From Bacteroidota bacterium (lineage in GTDB: Bacteria; Bacteroidota; Bacteroidia; Chitinophagales; UBA2359): a DNA stretch of 46,224 bases. A model generated the notes under the pieces. That model ran no database searches. It was not told the DNA's origin and worked only from the letters and a program-made list of their open reading frames with translations. The stretch's first letter is position 1; every line of letters starts with the position of its first letter. Shown piece by piece: positions 9,046-17,579 of the stretch. Position numbers and translations under genes: made by a program. The stretch covers positions 1 through 46,224 of the forward strand of contig JAHDHP010000002.1 in NCBI GenBank assembly GCA_020631245.1. Direction: 5' to 3'.

Positions 9046-9126
9046 CATGTATTATCGAATGTATCGCTATTACAAAGGTATAAAGCGAGAAACATGTTAG
9101 AATATATACACAAATAGGAAAGAAAT

Positions 9127-9331
9127 AGCCTCGTAGAGGCTTTATATTGATAAAACGCTGTCAAGCGACCTATGACTACTAGCCTCATAGAGGCTATATG
9201 TTAACATCCCCATGCATCAGTCACATCCCTATAAGCAAAATAGATATAATCTCTATGAGCTTAGTGGGTGGGTTTGGTAATCCTTAGAATGAGCGAATGG
9301 ATGCTCGATGCATCCATGTCCTGAAGGGACA
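9127..9331. repeat. Scattered small hairpins in an otherwise empty gap
   Basis: Short perfect hairpins occur at 9127-9141 (AGCCTC gta GAGGCT), 9181-9195 (AGCCTC ata GAGGCT) and 9317-9331 (TGTCC..GGGACA). The spacing is irregular and no spacer-repeat structure exists, so this is not a CRISPR array. Similar hairpins occur between the two beta-oxidation genes (17520-17563). The rest of 9046-9451 shows no gene. Confidence 0.5.
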
Positions 9332-9451
9332 AAGGCACTAAGACTATAGAACCTGTAATTAATAATATTACATAGATTTAGCAACTTATAAATCAATGAA
9401 AGTTGCTAAAAGTAAAGTTGAAAATAGATTTAATAACACATTTATGTAATC

Positions 9452-9868
9452 ATGGCAATTGAATTTATTGGTAGAAAATTGGAAAAAGAAGTTTTAAAAG
9501 AAGCAATTGATTCTTCGGAAGCAGAAATGGTAGCCGTAATAGGAAGACGTCGGATCGGTAAAACATTTTTGATTACTTCTGCTTATGCACAGCAAATTGT
9601 ATTTGAAATATCAGGACTGCAAACCGTATCTCTAGAAGGGCAATTAAAAAATTTTGCAGCACAATTAACAAAAGTTATAAATCCTGATTTTCCTATTAAA
9701 ACACCGACTGCTTGGTTTGAGGCATTTCAATTATTGATAAATTATCTTAAACCGTCCTGGGTGATGATAACTGCTTTGGGTTTTAAGCCTAATACACATA
9801 GTCTAGAATTAATTGAAAATCATATTACGTTGGAAGCTTTGTTTGAAGATATCTCTTTAGACTTCTAA
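9452..9868 (+). pseudogene. Internally deleted AAA/ATPase_2-type ATPase
   Basis: A 138-residue open frame. Residues 1-93 match the N-terminus of the Bacteroidota ATPase family related to archaeal ATPases: FIGRKLEKEVLKEAI, then the Walker A motif GRRRIGKT, then VFEISGLQ and PTAWFEAFQLLINYL. After residue 95 it jumps to what looks like the far C-terminus of the same family (MITALGFKPNTHSLELIENHITLEALF). The Walker B, sensor and C-terminal domain regions are missing. Full-length members are usually about 380-470 residues, so roughly 250-330 residues appear to be lost by an in-frame deletion. It is probably non-functional. It sits alone in a repeat-rich gap and converges with the acyltransferase gene. 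Confidence 0.7.
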
Positions 9869-9891
9869 GATATTCATACTTCGCACCCTCC

Positions 9892-10749
9892 TCACTTCCA
9901 CCGCTTATGCGACCACAACCAACCCGCAGGCTCCTCCAAAATAATCTGCTCCAAAGTCTGCATAAACTGACGAGTAATCGCCCCCTTTTCCGATTGACTA
10001 GGATGCATTTCTAGTGGAATCAATTCAAAAGTATAATAGCCCCGTTTGACTCGTTGTTGGCGGACATAAAAAACAGGTAAGTTATATTGTTTTGCATAGC
10101 GTTCGACACCCATCAAGCAAGCTGTTTCTTGCCCTAGAAATTTCATCCAATAAGCATTTCGTTTTTTGAAAGGACGCTGATCGGAGAGCATCACAAAGGC
10201 ACGCTTGGCTTGGTGATATCTTTCAAACGTTGTTTGGGTATCTTCGATAGAAACCAAAGTCATATCAAATTTCGCACGAGAACGGCGTAATAGTTGGTCA
10301 ATCTTCGGATTACTCAATGGTTTGTATAAACCAATGGGTGGGTGTGCCACTTGAGGAGCGGCGCAGGTAGCCCCCCATTCCCAATTCACATAATGACTCC
10401 CTGCAACAATGACACTTCGTCCTTGCTCAAAATAAGGAGTCAATATTTCAGGATTAATGGCTTTATAGCGTGATACCATTTCAGCTACTGACAGACTAAA
10501 ACCCCACACACCTTCCACAAAAACGTCCCCCAAGTTTTTATAAAAACCTTGTTCAATTTGCAGGCGTTCTGCTTCACTTTTATGGGGAAAAACAAGGAGT
10601 AAGTTTTGACGAACAGTAGGTAAACGATATTTAACGACTCGATATAAAACCCAAGTGACAAAATCGGCTAAACGATAGAGTAGGTGAGCAGGAAGCCAAG
10701 AGATTAGTAATACTAATAGGCGAAAGAAAAAATATTGTATATATTGCAA
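9892..10749 (-). CDS. Lysophospholipid/lipid A acyltransferase family protein (LpxL/HtrB-like)
   Basis: A 285-residue inner-membrane acyltransferase. An N-terminal hydrophobic helix (about 6-30, FFFRLLVLLISWLPAHLLY) anchors it. The HX4E catalytic motif is in SHYVNWEWG (about residues 117-125). Downstream blocks LYKPLSNPKIDQLLRRSR and MLSDQRPFKK fit the LpxL/HtrB family, and the C-terminal PAGWLWSHKRWK is highly typical of it. The expected role is late acylation of lipid A or a related lipid at the cytoplasmic face. The only plausible start is TTG at 10749; no in-frame ATG occurs before the conserved region. It is transcribed divergently from the gene at 10800. Confidence 0.9.
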   Translation of the reverse strand: MQYIQYFFFRLLVLLISWLPAHLLYRLADFVTWVLYRVVKYRLPTVRQNLLLVFPHKSEAERLQIEQGFYKNLGDVFVEGVWGFSLSVAEMVSRYKAINPEILTPYFEQGRSVIVAGSHYVNWEWGATCAAPQVAHPPIGLYKPLSNPKIDQLLRRSRAKFDMTLVSIEDTQTTFERYHQAKRAFVMLSDQRPFKKRNAYWMKFLGQETACLMGVERYAKQYNLPVFYVRQQRVKRGYYTFELIPLEMHPSQSEKGAITRQFMQTLEQIILEEPAGWLWSHKRWK

Positions 10750-10774
10750 AGTAACTGGATTTATGTAAAATTAC

Positions 10775-10782
10775 TACTTTTG
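10775..10782 (+). promoter_or_regulatory. Bacteroidota -7 element TACTTTTG
   Basis: TACTTTTG matches TAnnTTTG and lies 18 bases before the ATG at 10800, predicting a very short leader. A clear TTTG at -33 is not seen at the usual 20-base spacing. Confidence 0.5.
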
Positions 10783-10799
10783 TTGCAAATGACTTTATT

Positions 10800-11426
10800 A
10801 TGAATTTATTTGAGGTAATTCTTCGCAATTTATTTGCTCCTTCACGAAGCCAAATTTGGGCAGAAGTAGCTAAACATACAGGCGCGAAAATATATGATGA
10901 CTCCCGTTATCGGGCAGGTAAAATGATATTAAGACATCGTAACTGGCATATTGTCCTTGATATATTAAAACAAGGAAGCGGAAAGAATAATGCCCGATTT
11001 ACCCGCATCCGTGCCCCATACATCACCAAAGATGGATTTACGTTCAATATCTATCGAGAAGGCTTTTTTAGCAATTTAGGAAAGCAATTGGGAATGGAAG
11101 ATTTTGAAGTTGGTTATCCTGATTTTGATGAACAATTTATTATCAAAGGGAATGATTATTATAAGTTGATGAAATTCTTAGATAATCAAAATATCCGTAG
11201 CTTAATGCAACGACATCCCAAAGTGAGTTTGGAGGCACTAGATACCGAAGGTTTTCTAATTAGTAGATACCCCAAAGATGTGTATAAGTTAGAGTTTATT
11301 GTACGAGGAGTTATAAAGGACGTAGAATTATTAGTTATCCTATTTTTCTTATTCAAAGAAACACTTGATCAGTTGGTGGAAATTGGTGCGGCTTATGAGC
11401 GAGATCCAGAGGTGATGTTACAATAA
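10800..11426 (+). CDS. Conserved hypothetical protein, DUF3137-like
   Basis: A 208-residue soluble protein with no signal peptide. The central part (about 55-125) has RIRAPYITKDGFTFNIYREGFF and the motif YPDFDEQFIIKGND, which resembles the FDxxFxVxSxD segment of DUF3137-type proteins. The C-terminal region contains a hydrophobic helix (ELLVILFFLFKETLDQLVEIG) that could be membrane-associated. Its function is unknown. It starts at an ATG just after a -7 promoter motif. Downstream is a 578-base repeat-filled gap before the SRPBCC gene on the other strand. The family assignment rests on one motif and is tentative. Confidence 0.6.
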   Translation: MNLFEVILRNLFAPSRSQIWAEVAKHTGAKIYDDSRYRAGKMILRHRNWHIVLDILKQGSGKNNARFTRIRAPYITKDGFTFNIYREGFFSNLGKQLGMEDFEVGYPDFDEQFIIKGNDYYKLMKFLDNQNIRSLMQRHPKVSLEALDTEGFLISRYPKDVYKLEFIVRGVIKDVELLVILFFLFKETLDQLVEIGAAYERDPEVMLQ

Positions 11427-11585
11427 ATGAATGTTTTCATGATCACTTGCAGTTTTATAACAAGCCAGGGCTGCATAAAGTTTGATGAAAATTACTAAAG
11501 TTTATATTCTTCATACTTAATTTGATATTCCTTTGAAAAAATAGTGGATACGTGGTCGAAGAAATTGGCTTTTGCTTATTGGCAG

Positions 11586-11757
11586 ACGACGATTAACGAT
11601 TTAACGTCCGAGGATTGAACGATTAACGATGGAACGAGGAGGGTGTAGGGAGGGGAATGCCTATGTGCTTACCTCTGGTAAAATAGGGAGCACCCATTGA
11701 CACTGTTGCTAATCTCTGTTTAGAACGTAAATCGTTCCATCGTAAATCGTCGGACGT
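11586..11757. repeat. Repeat C inverted-arm element with F-like centre
   Basis: Two arms, 11586-11640 and 11722-11757, are imperfect inverted repeats built from quasi-tandem AACGATTR/AACGATGG units with AACGTCCG. Between them is a degenerate copy of the sequence at 36832-36900 (GGGTGTAGG, CCTATGTG, GAGCACCC). Similar units occur at 40078-40110, 40185-40237, 43679-43697 and 45750-45765. It abuts element A2. Confidence 0.65.
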
Positions 11758-11760
11758 TTT

Positions 11761-12002
11761 CGTGTGAGGGATAGCAGTGGTAGCTTGGCGAAATGGCTGC
11801 TTTTGTGAAGCTACGCCTAGCAGGGCTGACAGCGGAAGACACTGCTAGGCGCAAGCTGAACAAGCAGCTATGAGACAACTACAAACGTATAGCCCGACCT
11901 GAAGCAGGGCTTGTGGGATTGTGGGCTTGAGGGATTGTGTTAATGTTACGCGTACCTGTTATCAAGCCTACAATTTCCCAAGACATGTGGAAGGGCACAC
12001 CC
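11761..12002 (-). repeat. Element A, copy A2
   Basis: Reverse orientation: it starts with the TATCCCTCACAC-type end at 11761 and finishes with GGGCACACCC at 12002, two bases before the stop of the SRPBCC gene. The hairpin CGCCTAGCAG..CTGCTAGGCG is intact (11815-11850). A second stem pairs GGCTGCTT (about 11794) with AAGCAGCT (about 11862). The terminal variable hairpin pairs 11909-11929 with 11962-11982 imperfectly. Confidence 0.85.
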
Positions 12003-12004
12003 GA

Positions 12005-12577
12005 TTAATCATTTATTTCTTCTGTAAATAACTCGTGCAACTTATTGTAAGTCTGCAAGCTTCCCACTCGAAAAGCGGTATATAATTCTTCCCATTCCTT
12101 CCCATTGCCATAACCAATACTCGTAGAAACCACCTCAGTACGCCCATTGCCCAAATAGCGGAATCGGATCACCTCTTGAATACGATCATTGTCTTTTCGA
12201 ATGCGTTTGGGAATACTTTCTGGAAGGATGGTTTCGAAGCAAATCATTTCGTGGGGGAGATAACTCACAATAATACTTTTGACAGTTCCTTCACTTCCCA
12301 TTTTGGCTTCTGGATTCGAATGTGTCCACAGATTGCCGCCGCGTGTAAAATTGATTTTAGCTTGTGCGACCATCCACGATTCTAAGCCCGATTGTGTGCT
12401 AAAAGATTTCCAAACTGTTTCTAAATCGGCAGGGACTACAACTGCAATTCGAATCATTTTTTCACCAGAAACGGCTGTAAATGATTGGTCGTTAGCTTGT
12501 GCGTATGTAAGGCTAGGTATAGCTAAAAGCATTGTAATTACTACAAAACAAGTCGAAAGTATACGAAATAGTAACAA
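12005..12577 (-). CDS. Exported SRPBCC (START-like) domain protein
   Basis: A 190-residue protein with an N-terminal signal peptide (STCFVVITMLLAIPSLTYA, cleavage before QANDQ). A SRPBCC/Bet v1-like ligand-binding domain follows (about 38-185). Family features are VPADLETVWKSFSTQSGLESWM at 48-69, GSEGTVKSI, and a C-terminal helix after GKEWEELYTAFRVGS. Export is unusual for an AHSA1-like SRPBCC protein. The ligand is unknown. The start is TTG 12577, which preserves the signal peptide's positively charged end; the first ATG (residue 16) would cut into it. Its stop abuts element A2. Confidence 0.75.
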   Translation of the reverse strand: MLLFRILSTCFVVITMLLAIPSLTYAQANDQSFTAVSGEKMIRIAVVVPADLETVWKSFSTQSGLESWMVAQAKINFTRGGNLWTHSNPEAKMGSEGTVKSIIVSYLPHEMICFETILPESIPKRIRKDNDRIQEVIRFRYLGNGRTEVVSTSIGYGNGKEWEELYTAFRVGSLQTYNKLHELFTEEIND

Positions 12578-12848
12578 AATGATATTTTTTTGATAAAAAA
12601 ACTTCTTAAATAATAAGATGGTGAATGCTTGTTTATAAACTTGATAGTCTATGTGTTATGAAATAGAATTCTATTATGATTATAGTCTAGATACAGGGCA
12701 ATTTTGAATATGACTATTGACTAATAGCAGATGTTTGTTTATATTTGAAATAGACACTTAAACCATTGCTTTCTCGATGTTGTCAACTTTCATCCCGATT
12801 GTATATCCGACAATACTGAGGAAAACATGTAATTAGCTGTTAAGCAGG

Positions 12849-12877
12849 GGGCAATAATTCGTTTATTGCCCTTTTTT
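12849..12877 (+). terminator. Terminator-like hairpin in an otherwise empty intergenic gap
   Basis: GGGCAATAA pairs perfectly with TTATTGCCC around TTCGT, followed by six T and ATT on the plus strand. It lies six bases beyond the end of the minus-strand gene at 12883, but its T-tract faces the plus direction. The surrounding 12578-12882 holds no gene that I can see. Confidence 0.5.
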
Positions 12878-12882
12878 ATTGC

Positions 12883-15300
12883 TTAATACTTAACAATTTT
12901 CCTCGTTAGAAATCCTTCCTGAGCATTTCCCATTTTGACCAAATAATAACCACTTGGAACACCTGCTCCCCATATAATAGGTGTATTACTAAAAGTCGTT
13001 TGTTGACTTATCAATTGCCCTTGTAAATTATATACTTCCAATTGTATGGGTTGTTGTGAATGACTAGCATTTTTTTGTTGAAGCTCTAGGACGGTTGTTT
13101 GTGCAAACAAAGAAGGTTGAGCGTTTAAGTGATAGTTATTTGGATCTAATGAAGGAATAGCTGTTTGCTTTTCTTCTCGAATTTCGAAGGCATCAAAAGC
13201 CATTTCTGTTACTTTGAAATCGGGAAAGGTGGCTATCGCATGGATACTTAGACGCATGGAATCGGTTAGTGGAAGAAAGTCGCTTGGTCTAAATTCGAAG
13301 TATAACCATTGACTTCTTTGAGCATTATAAGAGTCTATTCGTTGTACTCTTACTTGATCTTCTCCATTTAAAATATTGAAGGTGACATTGTCTGTATTTT
13401 CTTCGAAATCAGAACTATAAAACCAGAGGTAAAAACTAATAACCGCATCTGGTTTATCACTCAAATCGAAAATGGGAGAGGTGATCGCAGTGATGGCTTC
13501 ATCCAAATCAGCATTGTCGGCAAATCCGGGATAATTACCTGTCATATAGCAATAATCTCCTTCGTCGGTATCAACATCTGCTCCGGGGTTGGCAGCATAA
13601 GTAATCTCTCCTGAATTATCGTAGGTGGGAATGGGAATGGCACGAATCCATTCTCCATTTGGGTGAGCATCTCCAGCCAATCGCCATCCTAAATCGGTTC
13701 GAAAATCATCATAGTAACCTGCTTCCATTTCAACAATGATTTCGTATTGGTCATTATTCAACTCCATGACTTGATTTTTTGGATGATAGCCCCAAGCTGT
13801 CACTAATAGTTTATATTCGTCCTCGTAAGCTTCATCTATTACGGAGTAGATTCCTGTTTCATTTTCCACCACCTGATAAGCTGCCACAGAATTTTCAATA
13901 TCTACAACAGCATTGTTGATAGGAGCACCAGTTATTGCATCAATAACTTTTACTGTTAAGGGGAAAGAAGCTTGTTTTTCAAGCGTGATATCTAAAGAGG
14001 TAACTTGTCCACTTTTAAGTGCGATACCTTCTATTTTTTTTGCAAAGTAGCCATACTTATTAATCAGTAAGTCATAGTTGCCTTCTTCGGCAATTCCTAC
14101 TTTATATTTCCCAAAGAGATTTGTTTTTTTCTGTTGGTCTGAATTGGATAATTGTAAATTGGCAGCAAAGATAGGTTGTCCATTTTCTGCATCGATAACC
14201 GTTCCACCTATATAAGCAGCTCGTTGGTAAACGGCATCTAATATAAAAAGACCATTTGCGCGATCTGTTGCCAATAAGTTACCAGAAGGTAAAAAGGGAT
14301 AAGCCCCCCAACAACCCTGAAAGGCAATACTGTCAGCATCTGTTGTATCATAAAAGGCAGTTTCAACGAGGGCATCAGGTTCATTAGCATCGACTATTCT
14401 GACCCCATCCGTATAATGAGAAATGACTAAAAAATCATTGTGTACATGTGCATTATGTGGTACGACAGAACCTCCAGGAGTTGATTGGTAACGATCCACT
14501 TCAGTAATGTCATTTAAGTCTCTAATGTCATAAGCTGTGGTAAAGGCTCCTTGCTTTTCGTCGGTTGTAAAGATATGAGTACCATTATCAGAAAGCCATG
14601 CATTGTGTGTAAATTGTAATGGTGTTTCTACAGTTGCCATACGGGTTGGCTTTGCCCTGTTTCGCACATCAATAATTCCTAACCAGCCATTATAAACTTC
14701 ACTGGTATACATAATGTCATCTCGAACAAATACATCGTGCGCGTATCCATCAAAATAAGCCCCTTTGAAAGTAGGTGAAGTCGGATCATCTTTTAAGTCA
14801 TAAATCATTACCCCTCTATTGTTTACTATGAGGCTATTTTGGAGATTGGTAAATCCTGCGACATATAAGAAACCCGCTTCATCGATATAAAGATTATGAC
14901 TTTTGTTGATCTTCCCGCGATCAATAAAGGAAAAGGTGTCTATCTTTTCGGGTAGTTCACTTAAGTCGATAATCAATAAACCACCTTTTGTTTCATTATT
15001 TATATATGCATAGTGTTCATAGGTTTTTATATCGCGCCAAGTACTTACCTCGCCACCTATATAAAACAATTCTTTTGCTTCAGTTGGAACAGTGACATCT
15101 ACAATAGAGACACCAGATTGGGTACCTACAATGGCATACTCATTGGCAGCATCATCAACATAAGCCCAAATATCATTGACATTTCCAGTAAAGGTCACTT
15201 GACCCAATTTAGGTAATTCTTGTTGCCCAACTGCTACAAGAGAAATACTAAGTAGTATAAGCGTGAGGATTACTTTACTTGTGAATTGATGAAATAACAT
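12883..15300 (-). CDS. Secreted choice-of-anchor B family protein with T9SS type A sorting domain
   Basis: An 805-residue secreted protein. The signal peptide spans about 1-25 (VILTLILLSISLVAVG). Residues 30-360 form LVIVD-type beta-propeller repeats (SIVDVTVPTEAKELFYI, LLIIDLSELPEK, GVRIVDANEPDALVE), as in the choice-of-anchor B family. Two carboxypeptidase-regulatory-like domains follow (about 365-440 and 445-530; GGTVIDAENGQPIFAANLQL). Residues 540-720 form a beta-sandwich (DYCYMTGNYPGF, AITSPIFDLSDKPDAVISFY). The C-terminus (735-805) is a T9SS type A sorting domain (LEVYNLQGQLISQQ, PSGYYLVKM, TRKIVKY). It is expected to be exported and anchored on the cell surface or released. It is monocistronic, starts at ATG 15300, and its function is unknown. 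Confidence 0.9.
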   Translation of the reverse strand: MLFHQFTSKVILTLILLSISLVAVGQQELPKLGQVTFTGNVNDIWAYVDDAANEYAIVGTQSGVSIVDVTVPTEAKELFYIGGEVSTWRDIKTYEHYAYINNETKGGLLIIDLSELPEKIDTFSFIDRGKINKSHNLYIDEAGFLYVAGFTNLQNSLIVNNRGVMIYDLKDDPTSPTFKGAYFDGYAHDVFVRDDIMYTSEVYNGWLGIIDVRNRAKPTRMATVETPLQFTHNAWLSDNGTHIFTTDEKQGAFTTAYDIRDLNDITEVDRYQSTPGGSVVPHNAHVHNDFLVISHYTDGVRIVDANEPDALVETAFYDTTDADSIAFQGCWGAYPFLPSGNLLATDRANGLFILDAVYQRAAYIGGTVIDAENGQPIFAANLQLSNSDQQKKTNLFGKYKVGIAEEGNYDLLINKYGYFAKKIEGIALKSGQVTSLDITLEKQASFPLTVKVIDAITGAPINNAVVDIENSVAAYQVVENETGIYSVIDEAYEDEYKLLVTAWGYHPKNQVMELNNDQYEIIVEMEAGYYDDFRTDLGWRLAGDAHPNGEWIRAIPIPTYDNSGEITYAANPGADVDTDEGDYCYMTGNYPGFADNADLDEAITAITSPIFDLSDKPDAVISFYLWFYSSDFEENTDNVTFNILNGEDQVRVQRIDSYNAQRSQWLYFEFRPSDFLPLTDSMRLSIHAIATFPDFKVTEMAFDAFEIREEKQTAIPSLDPNNYHLNAQPSLFAQTTVLELQQKNASHSQQPIQLEVYNLQGQLISQQTTFSNTPIIWGAGVPSGYYLVKMGNAQEGFLTRKIVKY

Positions 15301-15376
15301 AAATTATTTTTTTCGAAGAGTCATATATTTATCAATAAAATGACTAATTTAAAGTGAAAGACGAAAGTATGACGAA

Positions 15377-15409
15377 TTTGATACAGAGGTTGTGTAAAGA
15401 TAAGGATTG
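15377..15409 (+). promoter_or_regulatory. Possible promoter for the methyltransferase gene
   Basis: TTTG at 15377-15380 is followed after exactly 20 bases by TAAGGATTG (15401-15409), a loose match to TAnnTTTG. It lies 31 bases before the ATG at 15440. The spacing is right but the -7 box is imperfect. Confidence 0.3.
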
Positions 15410-15439
15410 CTCATTCATAAAAATGTTTTTTTTACAACA

Positions 15440-16126
15440 ATGTCTGCCAAAAAATATACAGCTCCTTGGTATATCTATTTATTTAGCTTTTTGTGGGATC
15501 AAGTATTGGAGGTTAGAGAAAATGCAATCAATGAGCATTTAGAGGTATCTCTTAGTAGAGGGCGTCTTAAATTGAATAGTCGAAATGCGACCTATTCTTA
15601 TGAAGACCTATACTCCAATTTTTATAGAACTTTTAAGCAGTTAAAATTTCAAGAAAAGAAGTTTAATGATGTATTAATCATGGGATTTGGATTGGGCAGC
15701 ATTATGATCATGCTAGAGAAATATTTTAGTCAAAATGCAGATTACGTAGGAGTCGAACTAGATGATGATGTAATTGAAATTTGTTATAAATATTTAGGAA
15801 GTGATTTGTTAGACAAAGTAGATTTGTTTCAAGAAGATGCGTTTACCTTTCTATCCACTTACCCAGCTAAAGAATTTGATCTGATTACCATAGATATATT
15901 CATAGATACAGTTACACCCACCAAATTTCGATCACTACCTTTTTTGCAATTACTCAAAAAGCGAATAAAAGCGCAAGGTTATCTCGTTTACAATGTCCTT
16001 GTAACCAATCCAGTGGATGAAAAAGAAGCAAAGAAGTTTTTTCGAAATAAATTTCGATTAGTATTCCCCCAAGCAGATATTGTAAAACTATATGGCAATT
16101 GGATGCTATTCGCACGGATGGATTAA
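15440..16126 (+). CDS. Spermidine-synthase-like SAM-dependent methyltransferase fold protein
   Basis: A 228-residue cytoplasmic protein with a Rossmann methyltransferase core. Motif I is VLIMGFGLGSIMIML (about 76-90), an acidic residue ends the second strand in VGVELDDDVIEICYKYL, and FDLITIDIFID occupies the motif IV position (about 145). The layout resembles spermidine synthase-like proteins and fused-MFS synthase domains, but the polyamine-site residues cannot be confirmed by eye, so the substrate is left open. ATG 15440 is preferred over the upstream TTG at 15407 because SAKKYTAPWYIYLFSF gives a compact N-terminus. It is followed 102 bases later by the thiolase gene, which has its own promoter. 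Confidence 0.75.
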   Translation: MSAKKYTAPWYIYLFSFLWDQVLEVRENAINEHLEVSLSRGRLKLNSRNATYSYEDLYSNFYRTFKQLKFQEKKFNDVLIMGFGLGSIMIMLEKYFSQNADYVGVELDDDVIEICYKYLGSDLLDKVDLFQEDAFTFLSTYPAKEFDLITIDIFIDTVTPTKFRSLPFLQLLKKRIKAQGYLVYNVLVTNPVDEKEAKKFFRNKFRLVFPQADIVKLYGNWMLFARMD

Positions 16127-16146
16127 TGATGTAGATTCGCATTATT

Positions 16147-16178
16147 TTTGCAATCTCTCTTAACAAACCGTATTTTTG
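16147..16178 (+). promoter_or_regulatory. Canonical Bacteroidota promoter of the beta-oxidation operon
   Basis: TTTG (16147-16150), 20 bases, TATTTTTG (16171-16178): a full match to TTTG-N20-TAnnTTTG. It lies about 50 bases before the thiolase ATG at 16229. A second TATTTTTG overlaps the -33 box at 16143-16150. It probably drives both the thiolase and the downstream hydratase/dehydrogenase gene. Confidence 0.75.
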
Positions 16179-16228
16179 CAGCCAATATCTTATCTTCTTC
16201 TTATTATTATCCACAAACAATTCATACT

Positions 16229-17512
16229 ATGCTACCCAAAAAAGTAGTGATAATTGATGGGTGTAGAACTCCTTTTCTACGTTCAGGAACCGACTATATG
16301 GATTTAATGTCTTATCAACTAGGACAATTTGCCATCAAAGGACTCATTGACAAAACAGATATTGATCCCGCCATTGTGGATCGAGTCATTCTGGGAACCG
16401 TTATTTCAAATATCAAAACCAGCAATGTGGCGCGGGAAGCAGCCCTCACAGCAGGTATTCCGCACACTACGCCTTGTCATACGGTAACCCAAGCTTGTAT
16501 TTCCGCTAACAGAGCCATTGCTTCGGGAATTGGAGAAATCGTTATGGGACAAGCAGATGTGGTAATAGCAGGAGGTGTAGATAATACCTCTGATACACCC
16601 ATTGGTTTTAGCAAAGAAATGCGTAAAAAACTCTTTAAAGCACAAAAACTCAAAGGCGCAGGAGATACGCTCAAGTTTGTAACAGGTTTACGCCCCTCCG
16701 ATATTATTCCCGAACGTCCTGCTGTTGCAGAATACTCAACTAACCGTACAATGGGGCAAGATTGTGAAATCTTAGTATCTAATTACGATGTCGGACGTGC
16801 CGAACAAGATGCCTTTTCAGAGCGATCTCACCACCTAGCTGCCAAAGCGATGGAAGAAGGACATCTTCCCGCCGAAATGGTACCCGTTTCTATCCCACCT
16901 AATTTTACTCCCATCAAAAAAGATAATGGGGTAAGAGCAAATACGTCTAAAGAAAAACTCGCCAAATTACGTCCAGCGTTCGATAGAAATCACGGAACAA
17001 TCACCGCAGGAAATGCTTCTTTCTTGACCGATGGGGGAGCGGCCGTATTACTCATGTCCGAAGAAAAAGCCAAAGAATTAGGACTTAAGCCCAAAGCACG
17101 TATTGTAGACTTTGCTTTTTCAGGGCAAGACTTAGACGAAGAATTACTATTAGGACCTACCTACGCCACCGCCAAGTTACTTAAGCGGACAGGCATGAAA
17201 TTAGAAGACATGGATGTTATCGAGTTTCATGAAGCCTTTGCAGGACAAATTCTAGCCAATTTAAAATGCCTTGCTTCCGATGAATTTGCGAAAGAAAAAC
17301 TAGGATTGAAAAAGGCAGTAGGAAAAGTACCGATGGATAAATTTAACCTTTGGGGTGGTTCGCTTTCTATTGGACATCCATTTGGTGCAACAGGTGCAAG
17401 ATTAGTCACCACTGCTGCCAATCGCCTGCATCACGAAAACGGACGTTACGCCTTACTCGCTGCTTGTGCCGCAGGCGCACACGGACACGCCATGATTCTA
17501 GAAAGAATCTAA
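16229..17512 (+). CDS. fadI: Acetyl-CoA acyltransferase (3-ketoacyl-CoA thiolase, FadI/FadA-like)
   Basis: A 427-residue thiolase that cleaves 3-ketoacyl-CoA with CoA in fatty-acid beta-oxidation. The nucleophilic Cys90 is in TQACISANRA, His383 is in GHPFGATGAR and Cys413 in ACAAGAHGHA. The N-terminal VVIIDGCRTPFLRSG and the insertion with FVTGLRPSDIIPERP are typical of FadI and trifunctional-protein beta-type enzymes, longer than AtoB. ATG 16229 gives the normal start; an in-frame TTG at 16148 overlaps the promoter. It is followed after 67 bases by the multifunctional hydratase/dehydrogenase, forming a two-gene beta-oxidation unit. The symbol fadI rests on length and motifs; a fadA-type assignment is possible. 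Confidence 0.93.
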   Translation: MLPKKVVIIDGCRTPFLRSGTDYMDLMSYQLGQFAIKGLIDKTDIDPAIVDRVILGTVISNIKTSNVAREAALTAGIPHTTPCHTVTQACISANRAIASGIGEIVMGQADVVIAGGVDNTSDTPIGFSKEMRKKLFKAQKLKGAGDTLKFVTGLRPSDIIPERPAVAEYSTNRTMGQDCEILVSNYDVGRAEQDAFSERSHHLAAKAMEEGHLPAEMVPVSIPPNFTPIKKDNGVRANTSKEKLAKLRPAFDRNHGTITAGNASFLTDGGAAVLLMSEEKAKELGLKPKARIVDFAFSGQDLDEELLLGPTYATAKLLKRTGMKLEDMDVIEFHEAFAGQILANLKCLASDEFAKEKLGLKKAVGKVPMDKFNLWGGSLSIGHPFGATGARLVTTAANRLHHENGRYALLAACAAGAHGHAMILERI

Positions 17513-17519
17513 ACCATCT

Positions 17520-17563
17520 AATCCCAAAGGGATTACATCAATAACTTAGGATAACATCCTAAG
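17520..17563 (+). repeat. Two small hairpins between the thiolase and hydratase genes
   Basis: AATCCC aaa GGGATT (17520-17534) and CTTAGGA taaca TCCTAAG (17545-17563) lie in the 67-base gap of the operon. There is no T-tract, so they do not look like terminators. They may stabilise the mRNA ends, or be members of the small hairpin repeats seen at 9127-9331. Confidence 0.45.
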
Positions 17564-17579
17564 AATAAAAAATAAACCA

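Noticed and set aside
8902-9117. Open frame inside element A1
   Set aside because: It is made of element A and heptad sequence, and equivalent copies do not keep the frame open.
9120-9340. Possible CRISPR-like array of small hairpins
   Set aside because: The hairpins differ in sequence, spacing is irregular, there are no regular spacers and no cas genes in the window.
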